Positions 11,477 through 22,485 of a stretch of DNA of 64,000 nucleotides are shown piece by piece. Below the pieces are notes generated by a model. The model saw nothing but the letters and a program-made list of their open reading frames with translations, had not been told where the DNA came from and did not search any database. The first letter of the stretch is position 1. Each line of letters begins with the position of its first letter. This DNA comes from Allium sativum (Eukaryota > Streptophyta > Magnoliopsida > Asparagales > Amaryllidaceae), in assembly GCA_030737875.1 (NCBI GenBank), contig CM060922.1, forward strand, positions 755,791,603-755,855,602, written 5' to 3'. Both the position numbers and the translations under genes were made by a program.

Positions 11477-12960
11477 TGGGTCCTGGGCGGGAAATTTCCC
11501 GCCCAGCCTGGGTGTGTGATTTGAATTTCGAACTTAAATCTGAGCTGTTTGAATTTATTTAAATTCCTGAAACTTCTGAGGGCCATAACTTCCTCATACT
11601 AAGCCCGATTTACGAAAAATTGACACTACTCCAAGCAGAATTTTGAGACGAACGCAATGGCGTAACTATTTTCCCATAGTTCTTCTTTTAAAAATTAAGT
11701 ATACTTTGTTTTGTTACTTTTATGTTCATAGAAAATACGGGGTGTTACAGTTTTATTTGATGTTGAGGATGGACTATCGAGTATAAGAAGATTTTGAATA
11801 TTCGCATAGCTAACGTATATACGAAGTCTCAAATATACTTGATAGATACGGAATCACATTCCAGTCACTTGATGATGATCTGTTGATGATTGCAACAACA
11901 TCGGATATTTATTTTAGAGTTTCGAAAGTGGGATGACTATATGATTCCAATTGAAATGTCAAGATATACTTAAACCCATTTAGATAAGTGTTTTAAAATG
12001 ATTTGAATAGCCAAGATAAAGGAAAGAATTTCCTTAAGCTGAGAACTTGTCTAAAATTTAATGTTTCTAATTTTTTAATGTTCCTTACGCTAAGAACTTG
12101 ACTAAAATTTAATGTTTCTAATTTCAGAAATGATTACAGACACTTACTGGAACTCGAAGGTAGAGTTAGTAATGTATTTGTTCACAACATAAGTAATAAC
12201 ACGCTTAATGATTCAGAAGAAATATGATGCTTTCTTTCATTTTACCGTACTGATCCTTTGTCAAATTATATTAATTATTCATTTTGTGTGCAAGAACTAT
12301 ATAGACACAACACACACCATACATATACAATCGAATATTTTCAAAGTTCGGATGTCAATGCTAGAAATAATTATTTAAAAAAAAAATTCACATTGGCCTC
12401 TTATAAATATGTTGTCTCAAATTTAGGAGGATAAGAAGAAACTCAGAACAAAATGTCAAATGTCCATTTTTATTTTTCTAAACTACGATTGACCCATTTT
12501 AGCTAGATACCTCTTAATTATAAAAAAAATAGTTTAGAGTAATAACTTTTCATAATGCATAAATAATTCCTTTAGTTTTCTATAAGGAACTATGTTGAGT
12601 ATAAAATAACTTGGCAAATCGATTTCTTAGCATACAACTAAATGTACAAAGGTCATATCCATTTTTCTTCAGCTACAAAATAGTTTCGACGTGTTTTATA
12701 TTTTCGTACATAAGAAGAAATGTCAACATAATACATATAAAGACAATGATCAAATAAAATCATCATCAATCAACACAATAATCAATTTCAATCGTGTCAC
12801 TCTTCTATCATGCATGCATAAACTTTTAAAGTGTGCACTTATACAGTGCAACATGATAGACATGCTGCCTTATAACCTAGTTTATACAGAGGATATAAAG
12901 ATATCAATCTACAACACATGAATCTTGTTATATATACGTATACATATACATACACGTACA

Positions 12961-12961
12961 T

Positions 12962-13046
<85 letters not shown>

Positions 13047-13059
13047 CACGCGCACGCGT
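12961..13059. repeat. Compound microsatellite (AC)n(TA)n(TG)n(CG)n, near-palindromic
   Basis: An AC run (12961-12980) is followed by a TA run (to about 13014), a TG run (to about 13040) and a CG/CA-rich tail. AC and TG arms are complementary around a TA core, so the block can fold into a long hairpin. The open frame across it is a repeat artefact. Confidence 0.95.
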
Positions 13060-13164
13060 TTGCGATCGACTATATTTAATTCTTGTTGTATCTTAAATCC
13101 CTTTTTATTTCAACTACATGATCTAATCTAAAAATCATATAAATTCCAGAAGAGGGGAAATACT

Positions 13165-13411
13165 TCAACAAAAATACCTTCATTATCAATCAAATTCCAC
13201 AAAAATACCTTCATACGTACATGCACATTCAACGAAAATACCTTCATTATCAATCAAAATTCCACGAAAATACCTTCATACATACATTTGGTTGAAATCT
13301 AGAAGAATTTGAAGTTTAACAAGAAGGAGTTGCAGCATATCCTTCTCCATACATACATGCACATTCAACAAAAATACCTTCATTATCAATCAAAATTCCA
13401 CGTTCATCAAG
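13165..13411. repeat. Short imperfect tandem repeat, three units of about 60 bp
   Basis: The motif AAAATACCTTCATTATCAATCAAA recurs at about 13170, 13236 and 13371, each time followed by a TTCCAC block; the first two also carry ACCTTCATAC with a TACAT run. Units two and three are separated by about 60 bp of unrelated sequence. Confidence 0.75.
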
Positions 13412-14441
13412 GTTCTTATACACGTCATGAATTGAAAACAAAAATCTCTCCATGGAAGTGGCGACTAGGGCCGATCTCTCTCCCAACTTTCTTCCTCTTT
13501 TTTCCTCTTCTCTTCGCCTCTCTACACAACTTCGATCTCCTCATCCTTCCTAGTTTTCATTATGATAATCTTTTCGAATCCTACTTATGCCCTTCTCACT
13601 GATCTCAGAGCCTTTGGTGATTCCGCCTTTTCCTTTGCTAATCGAGCTCTGATGATCCTTGATGACCACATCTAGCACAGGGTCAATGGTTGGTTTACTT
13701 TTCGGCCTTTACATCCTTCACTTGTGACTGATTTTCAGCTAATCAAAGTTTGTTGGCTGGAATTTCACCACTATATGTTGACACATGTGTGTGTTGTTTG
13801 CCTACTTAGCGTCTTATTGATTTCTGGGATTTTACTGAGAGTAGTGTGTTGGTTCTATTCATTGGTTTTTGGTGGGTTGCTGAATTGGACTGAGGGGAAC
13901 TATGCTTCTTGGTGGTGTTGTCCATGCTCTATGCTAGGCTTAAGCGATAGCTCTGCCACAGTGGTTTTGCTGTGAGTTTGCAATGCTTCTCCATTTTGTT
14001 CCTGCTCTTTCCTTACGCCTATCTATGTGATGCCAGTTCTTTTGTTCAAGCTATTGCTTCAAGTGAGTCTTTGGGGAATTACTTTGTTATGCCATTATTC
14101 TATCTTAGGTTATTACTTTGCAAATCTTAGTGTGGTGGTCTAGTTTCTAAGCCTCGGCAGTAGTGATGGTTTCACTTGCCACTTGCTTCTCCATGTCATT
14201 GTTGTTCTTGTGTGTGATGCTAAGTCATTGTTCTTACAAGTTGGATCAGCCCTACTCGTGCTCTAGTCGATGCTATTGTCTAGTCAATGTAATATTGCAA
14301 TTTTTCTTCACTTTACCTATGCTGAAAGTACACTTGCTATTGTGTAGCTGGTGTATTGGTTTTCTGGTGACGTGAAGTTTGGTAGTGTATTTTTTTTACA
14401 GTAAGGTATAGGTTGTGTTGAGATGTTAGTTGTGATGGTTA

Positions 14442-14779
14442 GAGCATTCCCAATGGAGGGGTGGTGGGATTGTGTGTCCTATCCCCATTAGTTGACACAC
14501 AACCCACCCCAACAGGGTATTTCCTTAGCCGACGAAGGAAATATTTTTTTTTTTTTTTAAAAAAAAGTGGTCCCAACAGACTAATTTTTAGCATAGTGGG
14601 CAATTTTTTTTAATTACTATATGTTAGTCGGCTTTCTTTTAACCGGCTAACATTGTTGCCTGACAACATTCGGGGTTGCTTTGGCAACCTCCACGGTTGC
14701 CAAAGCAACTCCGAAGACGACAACCAACCCCATATTGGGGTTGGTTGCTTTCCAACCCAACCTTAGGTTGGGAATGGTC
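14442..14779. mobile_element. Tourist-like (PIF/Harbinger) MITE, 338 bp
   Basis: The element begins GAGCATTCCCAA and ends TTGGGAATGGTC, giving a 12-bp terminal inverted repeat with one mismatch, flanked by TTA on both sides (14439-14441 and 14780-14782). A TTA target duplication is typical of PIF/Harbinger. The interior has GC-rich inverted segments (around GGTTGCTTTGGCAACC) and no coding capacity. Confidence 0.82.
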
Positions 14780-17700
14780 TTAGTGTCTCCTTGTATTGTT
14801 ATTTGTGTATTTTGGTATTTCCACATCTGTTAATGTATGAAATGTTGTAGGACCATGTTCCTGATGTTATTTGACCTCCTTGCATGGAGTGTTCTTGATT
14901 TGTATTCTATATATAGTGTCTAGCTCCATTCATGTAATCTAATTAGGATACTCAGTGGTCAGACCACTATAAAAACCATTGTGGTGGATGCACCACCTTA
15001 AAAATCGATTGTAGTGGATTGATGATCTGCCAATCAGAATCTCCTGTACTATTTGTAATTATTATTTGTTATAATAATATAAGTGTTATGGAGCACTATA
15101 AAAACCGGTTGGCTTTCCCAAAAAAAATCCACGTTCATATATGTGTTTCGAGTTATATGACTATCCTATTTATGAACCTTGTATACCCTAATTTTATTGG
15201 TAATCCAAATAGATATTTTCCAAATATGAAAAAAAATTACGTTGACACATCAACCATTTCATATTAAGATCGTAAGAGTATGCATGTCCAAAAGTATTGA
15301 CACCTCATTATGAAATAATTTGTGGGATACTTCAACAACCCAAATTTACTGATTTGATTCTGAATATTTAATTTATTTTAAATTTTTAAATACTTATTTT
15401 TAAATTTTTAATTACTTGAATTCAAATATAGCGATTACTCAAATATTTGGATTATGAAATAAATATTAATTAAGTGGATTTAGTAACCTTATTTAATTCC
15501 TTTTAATCAATAAATAACAATTGTAATTTCATTATGTAAATTTATTTACAATAATAAATGGTTTGAATAAATGACAAGAAAATAATTTACTTAAAAAAGA
15601 ACTTGATTTTATTTTTGAATTCTAAATTTAATTTATTGGATTTGAAAAGAAAATTGGAAAATATTTAAATTATAATTTTATAATTTCAGGAAAACGATGG
15701 TATAAACAAAATTTTACAAATCAGATAACTGGTGTATATTATTATTGTTATAAGATCATATCATTGTTTAATGCACGACCATATTTTTATTTTGCCATTT
15801 GTGGTTCATATACGAATAGAACTCTACACAATGTGACGTCAAAAAGGGTAGCTTAAAAATGAATAAAAACACTTAAACAAAAGACACACTTGGCTAACAC
15901 ATAGAAAATTATATACACACACATGATAAATATTGAGAATAAATTGTACAAATTGATTCCTTACTCACTCTCCACGCTCCACTACTCCCTATATTTCATT
16001 TCTTTTCTCCCTTATTCTTATCATTCTTACAATAAAGAATTGTTCAAGAAGAAAAAACATCTTCTTTAAAAGAACTAAATCAATTGGCCACCATTGACCG
16101 ACACCACTAAAGGCCGATTTAGTTAATGGTTCCAACTAAGAAAATATCTTGGTAGAGGTAAGAAGTTTTCTGATCAGTGGGACCGTTTATGGGTCGAGGC
16201 ATGTAGACACACATCTGGTGAAGAATATGAGTGGTTGTGTGGGTCTGCTCTCAGCCATGGGCCGATGCTAGATGTCGAGGCTAGTGGCATTGTGCCAACG
16301 TTGGTAAGGATTGGCCACAAGAATTAAACAAGTGGCGTATAGTAGTATATAGTGGCGATAGGCAAAGGACAGACGACTTGATTTCGACCTGGGGTTCATA
16401 GGGTCGAGGTGGTCGTAGTTGGTGTCATTGAGAGAGCCCTAGTCAGCATTATTTCTTTGCTGCAAGTAGCGTGGCCAAATGTTGGTGGTGATGGAAAAAA
16501 AGGTGATGAACAAAAGCCAAAGTTCCGGGTTGGATTATTAATCAAGACAAGATTAAAAGTGATTGGTTAATCATTTAATTATCTTTGAAATTAACTAAAT
16601 AATTCAATTAGTTTGATTTCATATTAATCTCATTAACTGTTTCATATGAGTTCAGACTCAAGCGCGGTTAATTGCGTCGAAATCGTACCGATAATATCTC
16701 AGCAATAGAATTAGATTCGCTAAATTTGAAGCCAAACTGGATTTTGAGCTATAATTGGATCATGTTCAATTGTAGACAAAATCAAAACACGAAAGCATTG
16801 GCTAAAATAATTTTGATATTGCTCACCTTTTAATAATTATATGATATTTGTGTTACTATAAATTATTGATCAATGCTTGAATAATAGTTACAGTGTTGTT
16901 TGATTTTTTTTCTTTGAATTTAAAATTTGTTTATGGCACAAACAACCATTTTTTCACAGATATAATTTTTTTGGAGAAAGTCGAAGATTCAATAGTGAAT
17001 AGGTCGTTCGTTACGCCATAGATGGTATATTGCAACAAAATTACAAAATGTTGCTAGCTACAACGTAACGATAGTTATGCTGATTTTTGTCTATTACAAC
17101 ATTCGCTTCAAGGTGTTAGCATAGACATCAACAAAGATGTTGCAGTAGCTATAAATATATTAAAATTTAAAAAAAAATTAAAAAAAGTTTACACCACAGT
17201 TATCCGCACCATCATTTAAAGCAAAATCCCAACCATCAATCCACACCTCACATATTTCTATTTTCCATATTTATTTTCATTCACCTCCAAATTTAGTCTA
17301 TGGCTTTCTCGGCCAATTAGTTAATTTGCAATCCAATCCACAAAGAAAAACTCTAGTTTGCCCTAAATTCCTCAAACCCTTAAACTCAACTTCTTCCCCA
17401 AAACCCTCAGCGTTCAGGATCTCTGCTTCCTCCTCAAACAGTGAGCCAAATCGACTCAAATCACCGCCGCACCAGCAGTCCTCTACGCCGCCACCTCCAC
17501 TGCTTTCTCATTTGGTCGGATCTTTTCCCCGCTGCCGGCATTAGCGTGCCCCATTCGGGAAACATCCGAATCTGATTGCATCTAAGAAACATCCGAATCC
17601 GATATGAAGTCGGCTGAGTTTTGTGCTGAAACAATATCTTCCCTTAGATCACTAGTGTACCAAATGCTAGAGCATGATGAAGATCCCGAAGCACTAGAAC

Positions 17701-18134
17701 TTATACAAAAACTAATCTCTTTTCAGCCACTGGAAACCAAGTAGAAGTTTTTGGCAGTTAGGATTTACAATGAAATGGGTGAATTAGCTGAGTCCAGAAA
17801 TTGTATGAAGAAATTTTGGAAATAAACCCTCTTTTGTTTGAAGCATTGTTAGAAAATGCAGTTTTGATGAACAGATGTGGATAGGGAGAAGAAGTTATTA
17901 ATAGGTTGGAAAAGTTATTGGAAGTTGCAAAAGCGGAAAAGAATGAGAAGTCGGATGTTAGGGTTAGTATGGCACAGAATAAGTATTTGCAGAAGAACAT
18001 GGATAAGGCGTTGGTGGACTATGATGAGTTGATTAAAGAAGATAGCATGCATTATAGACTATGTGTTTATCAGGGAGTTATTTACAGCTTTTTGGAGAAG
18101 AATAAGGAGGCAAAAAAGGGTTTAGGAAGTATAA

Positions 18135-18195
18135 TGTTACGACCCGAACTTCCCCGTGAAGGAAAGCCCGTATTGAGTTGAGAACAAGCCACATT
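18135..18195 (-). repeat. Short U5 remnant, left edge of F
   Basis: About 60 bp from TGTTACGACCCG to the ACAAGCCACATTGG block, repeated directly at 18953-19013. It matches only the last part of the giant LTR in reverse complement. The inner limit is set where similarity to the internal region (GGATGATTTTATGAGC in minus sense) begins. Confidence 0.65.
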
Positions 18196-18937
18196 GGCTC
18201 ATAAAATCATCCAAACCCAAAAAAATACAATAAACATGTACCTATTTATCGGGTAAATAATTTTATTCTTCTGCTCTTGCCTCCTTGCTATGACCTGTTC
18301 AATGTAAGTACATGTATATGCATGCAAATGCGATAAATTTTCAATACAATTCACTTTTTGGTTCAATTTGGCTAAAGGTTCAACATTTAATTAATCAAAC
18401 AATAATCAAACAACACAACCAGTAATCAATTAGTTGATTATCTTTTCAAATTCATAACTTGGATACATAGTCAAAAAATCAAATTTTTGGTGCCAAATCA
18501 CAACAATAAGCCCTATCTAGTTTTGGTTCTCACACTAGTCAATTGGAAATATATAGAAATCTCACTTTCGAAACTCAAACATAAACACTGACGATGATAT
18601 ATCAATCATCAGTATCATCTCCGGACGACTAGAGTTGATTCTGTATCTATCCAGTATATTAAAACTTCAAATACACGAGAATCTGACGTATACACAAAAT
18701 CTTTATATACTTGATTGTCCAAATCAATATAAAAATAATATTCAAATCGTATAACAGATTTTAAATTTTCAAAACAAAAATTGTTTTCATCTTAAAAATA
18801 TACTCTTCGCACTCGTTCTAGGATGCTACTGATACCATTTCTAACGAGTCATTCTCATTGGATATTACTAATCCAATCTCTGATGAATTCTTTCGTTTGG
18901 TTCTAACATGCCTTGTTCTCGAGCTTTGTAAAGCAAA

Positions 18938-18949
18938 GCTTTGATACCA
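18938..18949 (-). other. Primer binding site inside F
   Basis: The minus-strand sequence TGGTATCAAAGC matches the iMet-tRNA site at 11 of 12 positions and lies 3 nt from the U5 remnant at 18953. Confidence 0.7.
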
Positions 18950-18952
18950 AGC

Positions 18953-19013
18953 TGTTACGACCCGAACTTTCCCGTTAAGGAAAGCCCGGATTGAGTTGAG
19001 AACAAGCCACATC
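18953..19013 (-). repeat. Second short U5 remnant in F
   Basis: This is a direct repeat of 18135-18195 and begins TGTTACGACCCGAACTTTCC. With the first copy it brackets a ~757-bp internal segment, a TRIM-like arrangement. A second, truncated internal segment follows to 19557. Confidence 0.65.
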
Positions 19014-19557
19014 GGCTCATAAAATCATCCAAACCCAAAGAAATACAATAAACATGTACTTATTTGTCGGGCTAACAATTTTATTCTTCTGCTCTAACCT
19101 CCTTGCTATGACCTGTTCAATGTAAGTACATGTATATGCATACAAATGCGATAAATTTTCAATAAAATTCACTTTTTGGTTCAATTTGGCTAAAGGTTCA
19201 ACATTCAATTAATCAAACAATAATCAAACAACCAGAAATCAATTAATTGATTATCTTTTCAAATTAATAACTTGATACATAGTCAAAAAATCACATTTTT
19301 GGTGCCAAATCACAACAATAAGCCCTATCTAGTTTTGGTTCTCACACCAGTCAATTGGAAATATATAGAAATCCCACTTTCGAAACTCGAACATAAACAT
19401 TGATGATGATATATAAATCATCAGTATCATCTCCGGACGGCTAGAGTGTGATCCTGTATCTATCCAGTATATTAAAACTTCAAATACACGCGGATCAGAC
19501 GTATACGCAAAATCTTTATATACTTGATTGTCCAAATCAATATAAAAATAATATTTA

Positions 19558-21754
19558 TAATTAATGGGATGTGAATTGGGTTTGTTGTGAACTGTGTTTT
19601 AATGACTTTCGTTCTTTTACCCGATTTACAGTGAAATGTGATTTGGAATTTATAAATCTTTTGTAAAGATTTAAAGGAGATTTTCCAAAGTAAAGTTTTC
19701 CAATTTAATAAAATAAATTGGAATGGAATGGAATGGAATTCGATTTGGTAATAATCGAAGTGAATTTCTGTGGAGGAAGACTGCTAATATATTTGGAATT
19801 TAAAAGGCGTTGTCGTTATTCCATTTATATTGTTAGACGAATATGGAAGTTTATATCTATTATATATATATCGATTTGTTTTCCATGAAGATTCCATCGT
19901 TAATGGAATGTGATTTTAGGTCGTCGTGAATGGTATCTTTAATGATACTGTTCTTAGACCCAACGGAGTTAAGAAAATCAGAAACTAACAGGAGATTAGT
20001 TAAGTTGGATAGTTTCTTGGGTATTGATCTGATGTTGGTTTCGGCCTTCGGGGTGAACACTTAGGGAATTATTCACTTGCTAATTTACGGCCTTTAGCTG
20101 ATGGAATAGAATGTGATTTTGGGTTTATCGTGAACCGTGTTTTAAATGATATTGGTTCTTTAACCCAGTTAAAGACAGGATATGATTTCCCAAGTTAAAT
20201 AATCATTAATAGTGATTTTTGGGAAGATTAAAACCAAGTGGAGTTTTAGTGAATCTATAATTAGATTGAAATGATCGAGAATGGAGTATCACCAGTTTTG
20301 CTCCAGGCGATAGTTAAATCTTTAATTAGATTTGAACGTGAAATGGTAATTGAATTTACCGATAACACCGTGGTGTTAGATATGAAGTATTACTAGTTTT
20401 ACTTTATGGGATGAATAGGTTAGGGTTGGGAAATTTAACAAATGATTACTTCGGTAAGGTTCGTTAATCCTGACTAGTTTGGATAAACCATAATTTGGTT
20501 TGAATTGATATTCAAAGGAAGATTAAAGAATAAATTTAAGGAATTTATCTTTGATAAAATTAATGGGAACCTTTCTCAAAGTATAAGAATATTTGAGTAA
20601 AAGAATATTCTGAATTGGAATGAGGCATATGTTGTGTTTATGTAACACTTGTTTATTATATACGCGAGTTATTCAGAAAGACCGGGTTTACCCCATTCTG
20701 AATAACTGATTCGACGATGTGTCGAGGATGAAGACGGTGGTCGAAGACCGGAGGTCTTCACATCGTTTGGATAATTACTGACGATCTTGATTGGGCTGTA
20801 CACCCAAGAGGAGGGAATCAGTTGGTGATCGTCTAGACATACTTGGAGATCGATGGATATGCGAGGTACAAGGTGCCTCCGGTTTCGTTCAGACCCAGAA
20901 CGAACTTGTAAATGGACTGTGTGTCTGACATTGGATATCATTATGTGTGATTGATGGATATCAGTTGCATGGAGTGGTTTTCCTGTGTGGCATGCTAAAA
21001 TGCAAATGATCAAGGCTTTTGTTGAAAAGCCAAGTCTTGTGGTTGATGATCAAAGCACCTCCTGTGTGGCATAGCTTTGTGTAGCATTAATTCGCGAGCC
21101 TCACACCCCGGCTGTGAACCAGAAACGGGAGAGGACTTCAGGGAGGACATGTGTTTCCTTCAAGCTAGGGTGGTGTCAGTGACCTACCGGCCCTGACATT
21201 TATATTATTTTCACCTGTGTGGTTGTTGGATTGTGAGGCATCTCGGATATATCAGTGACTATGTGGAGCCGATGGAGTCATAGGACTCAATTACGCCCCA
21301 AAGGGCGGAGAAACGCAGTGTTCAGGCATTATAATCCACATCGAGTGGACCGGCCCTGACGATCCAAGGCTTGCGTGCGCGCTTGCCTGAGGCTCGGGCT
21401 AAATAGTCTCGAAGCGGTGAGGACGATCCCTGGCCTCGGTTCACAGATGGAAATCCAACTTCCAGTACGTGACATTTGCGGTTTTGATTGTAGAGCCTAG
21501 TATTAGCGACATTGTATATGGTACCCATGCTGTCTATGATTGATATTTATGATTGAAATTGTTTTGACACTATGCACTTATTATAGTATCAAATGATTAA
21601 TTTTTAATGTACCAAGCATGTTTGGATTTTATAAGGGAAAACTCAATCCCCCGGCTTGCATTGCATTGTGTGATAGGACATGGGTCTTATAATACCTTCA
21701 TTTTCCCTCAAAGCAATCAGATTTTTCCTTCACGGGGAAGTTCAGGTCGTTATA
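19558..21754 (+). repeat. Plus-strand 3' portion of a giant LTR within F
   Basis: It parallels 33180-34800 of the LTR at 29246-35309 (blocks GGGTTTATCGTGAACCGTG, GCCGATGGAGTCAT, CCCCAAAGGGCGG). It then jumps directly to the U5 end, missing about 470 bp found in that LTR. Frames inside (20669-21013 and 21322-21528, minus) have no recognisable domain. Confidence 0.7.
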
Positions 21755-22067
21755 TATAAGGAGCTTGCACTGAAGAAGTTCAAAGTTGATCCTTATTTGC
21801 AAACACCATTGTTTAGGCTGAAGGGGGTGGCATTGAGAATTCAGGGAGTTAAATTTTGTTGTTGTTTATGGAACAATTGGAGTACTACGATGAGGATCTG
21901 CGCTCTTGTTCGGCAATTATAGTAAGTGTTTGATTGTGTTATTTGTTTCAGATTAGTTTTTTCTTTATACATCTGCGTCTATGTTATGATCTCACACACA
22001 TGTATGTGTGTATGTATGTATGTATCTATGTATATATAAAATATAACTTTGACTTTGGAATGTTGAT

Positions 22068-22485
22068 AGCTGTTGATGCCACTTGTTAGCTCACAATGCT
22101 ACGATGGAACTGAAGTGAACGTATCACTTGTGATGTCTGAAGCTAAGCTACTACACTCTAAGATATTTGGCAAAGCTTACAGTGACGATGAATTTATCCG
22201 GATAATAACTACAAGAATCAAGGCACAATTGTTTGCAACCTTTAATGAGTATAATAATGACATCGGTTATCCCATTTACAAGGTAAAATTGAATGCGTTT
22301 GCAGTTGATTTCCATTCACACAGCTGGTAGTGCAGAGCTTTAACATAAATCATGCATTTTTAACCCATGAATACATAGCCGACGATTACCAATTACATTT
22401 TAGTTATGGAACACCATGCAGATGTTTTTTGTAATTTACCATGTGTATTGCTGTTGATAAGGACTTGAAGGAGGACCGTACATAA
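22068..22485 (+). pseudogene. Annexin gene fragment, copy 2
   Basis: The exon at 22073-22283 reads PLVSSQCYDGTEVNVSL, then EAKLLHSKIFGKAYSDDEFI and ITTRIKAQLFATFNE, ending at PIYK with a donor-like GTAAAA. The next exon starts at about 22462 (DLKEDRT, then TAA). This copy has no hAT insertion in the intron. It diverges from copy 1 by several substitutions, including loss of the conserved Ser in TTRSKAQ (S to I). It is a fragment only and lies directly downstream of SG1 in the captured cargo. Confidence 0.75.

Larger units (their letters stand above)
3584..11749 (-). mobile_element. Gag-only LTR retrotransposon D (8166 bp, minus strand, Ty3/Gypsy-type)
   Basis: The element has LTRs at 3584-6358 and 8597-11749 and a 2238-bp internal region. 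Flanks are ATTTT (3579-3583) and GTTTT (11750-11754), a 5-bp target duplication with one change; the second copy of the unit shows the empty site (AGTGTTTTATTTG near 43090). The ends read TG...CA in minus-strand sense. The primer binding site, a polypurine tract next to the 3582-6358 LTR (AAAGTGGGGAGAA at 6359-6371, minus sense) and a Gag with zinc knuckles are all in minus orientation. No protease, reverse transcriptase or integrase is present, so it depends on a partner. Confidence 0.88.
8597..11749 (-). repeat. 5' LTR of element D (3153 bp)
   Basis: This is a direct repeat of 3584-6358 with matching ends. It includes the TGGGCCTTTACCACCCC minisatellite (about 9264-9410) and retains a segment (11024-11381) lost from the partner LTR. 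Confidence 0.88.
3295..12135 (+). mobile_element. Internal region of family E, copy 1, split by a nested element
   Basis: 3295-3583 and 11750-12135 together parallel 42809-43440 of the second copy, so they are one internal region interrupted by the element at 3584-11749. Similarity to copy 2 stops near 12135 (after GAAATGATTA), the right edge of the duplicated unit. A short repeat of CTAAAATTTAATGTTTCTAATTT occurs twice at about 12050-12125 in this copy only. No coding potential was seen. Confidence 0.65.
12136..17008. other. AT-rich spacer between the two duplicated units
   Basis: Apart from the microsatellite, tandem repeat and MITE listed separately I recognise no gene. 12136-12900 is AT-rich with no repeat I can classify. 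13411-14438 contains pyrimidine-rich and T-rich stretches with short open frames (for example 13724-13975 and 14163-14375) that show no known domain. 14783-17008 is strongly AT-rich, especially 15350-15720. 16080-16500 is more GC-rich but has no convincing coding frame. Confidence 0.5.
18135..21754. mobile_element. Chimeric LTR-retrotransposon derivative F with two U5-type ends in inverted orientation (3620 bp)
   Basis: TATAA lies on both sides (18130-18134 and 21755-21759), and copy 1 shows the empty site (AGTATAAGAAAC near 548). The left end TGTTACGACCCGAACTTCCC is the reverse complement of a U5 terminus, and the right end (CGGGGAAGTTCAGGTCGTTATA) is also a U5 terminus, so the two ends are inverted copies of the same edge. 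Inside are two minus-strand internal segments (18196-18952 and 19014-19557) and a plus-strand segment (19558-21754) matching the 3' part of the giant LTR at 33180-35309. A 5-bp duplication implies retroviral-type integrase joined both U5 ends. Confidence 0.78.
17300..21852 (+). pseudogene. SG1: SLOW GREEN 1 pseudogene, copy 2, with transit-peptide region; split by a 3.6-kb insertion
   Basis: The start region is present here: ATG at 17300 reads MAFSAN then TAG. A shifted frame (17326-17541) gives a Ser/Pro-rich stretch (SSPKPSAFRISASSSNSEPN) like a chloroplast transit peptide. The TPR body follows from 17604, and the tail (about 21760-21852) encodes KKFKVDPYLQTPLFRLK before TAA. It shares with copy 1 the premature TAG (here at about 17741) and the 1-nt frame change before EEILEI, and adds further stops (for example TGG to TAG near 17882). 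The sequence is interrupted at TATAA by the element at 18135-21754. A duplicated GAAACATCCGAATC block occurs near 17559 and 17589. Confidence 0.8.

Noticed and set aside
12925..13131. Frame across the compound microsatellite
   Set aside because: His/Thr and Ile/Tyr runs are microsatellite translation.
13165..13411. CRISPR-like repeat-spacer pattern
   Set aside because: This is a plant nuclear genome; the repeats are imperfect, three units only, with no spacer structure.
13440..14400. Possible host gene with a start near 13451
   Set aside because: Frames are short and interrupted, with no known domain and no clear splice structure; evidence is too weak.
18135..21754. Reading F as a TIR DNA transposon because of its inverted ends
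   Set aside because: The inverted ends are U5 termini of the LTR family, a primer binding site is present, and the 5-bp target duplication fits retroviral-type integrase.
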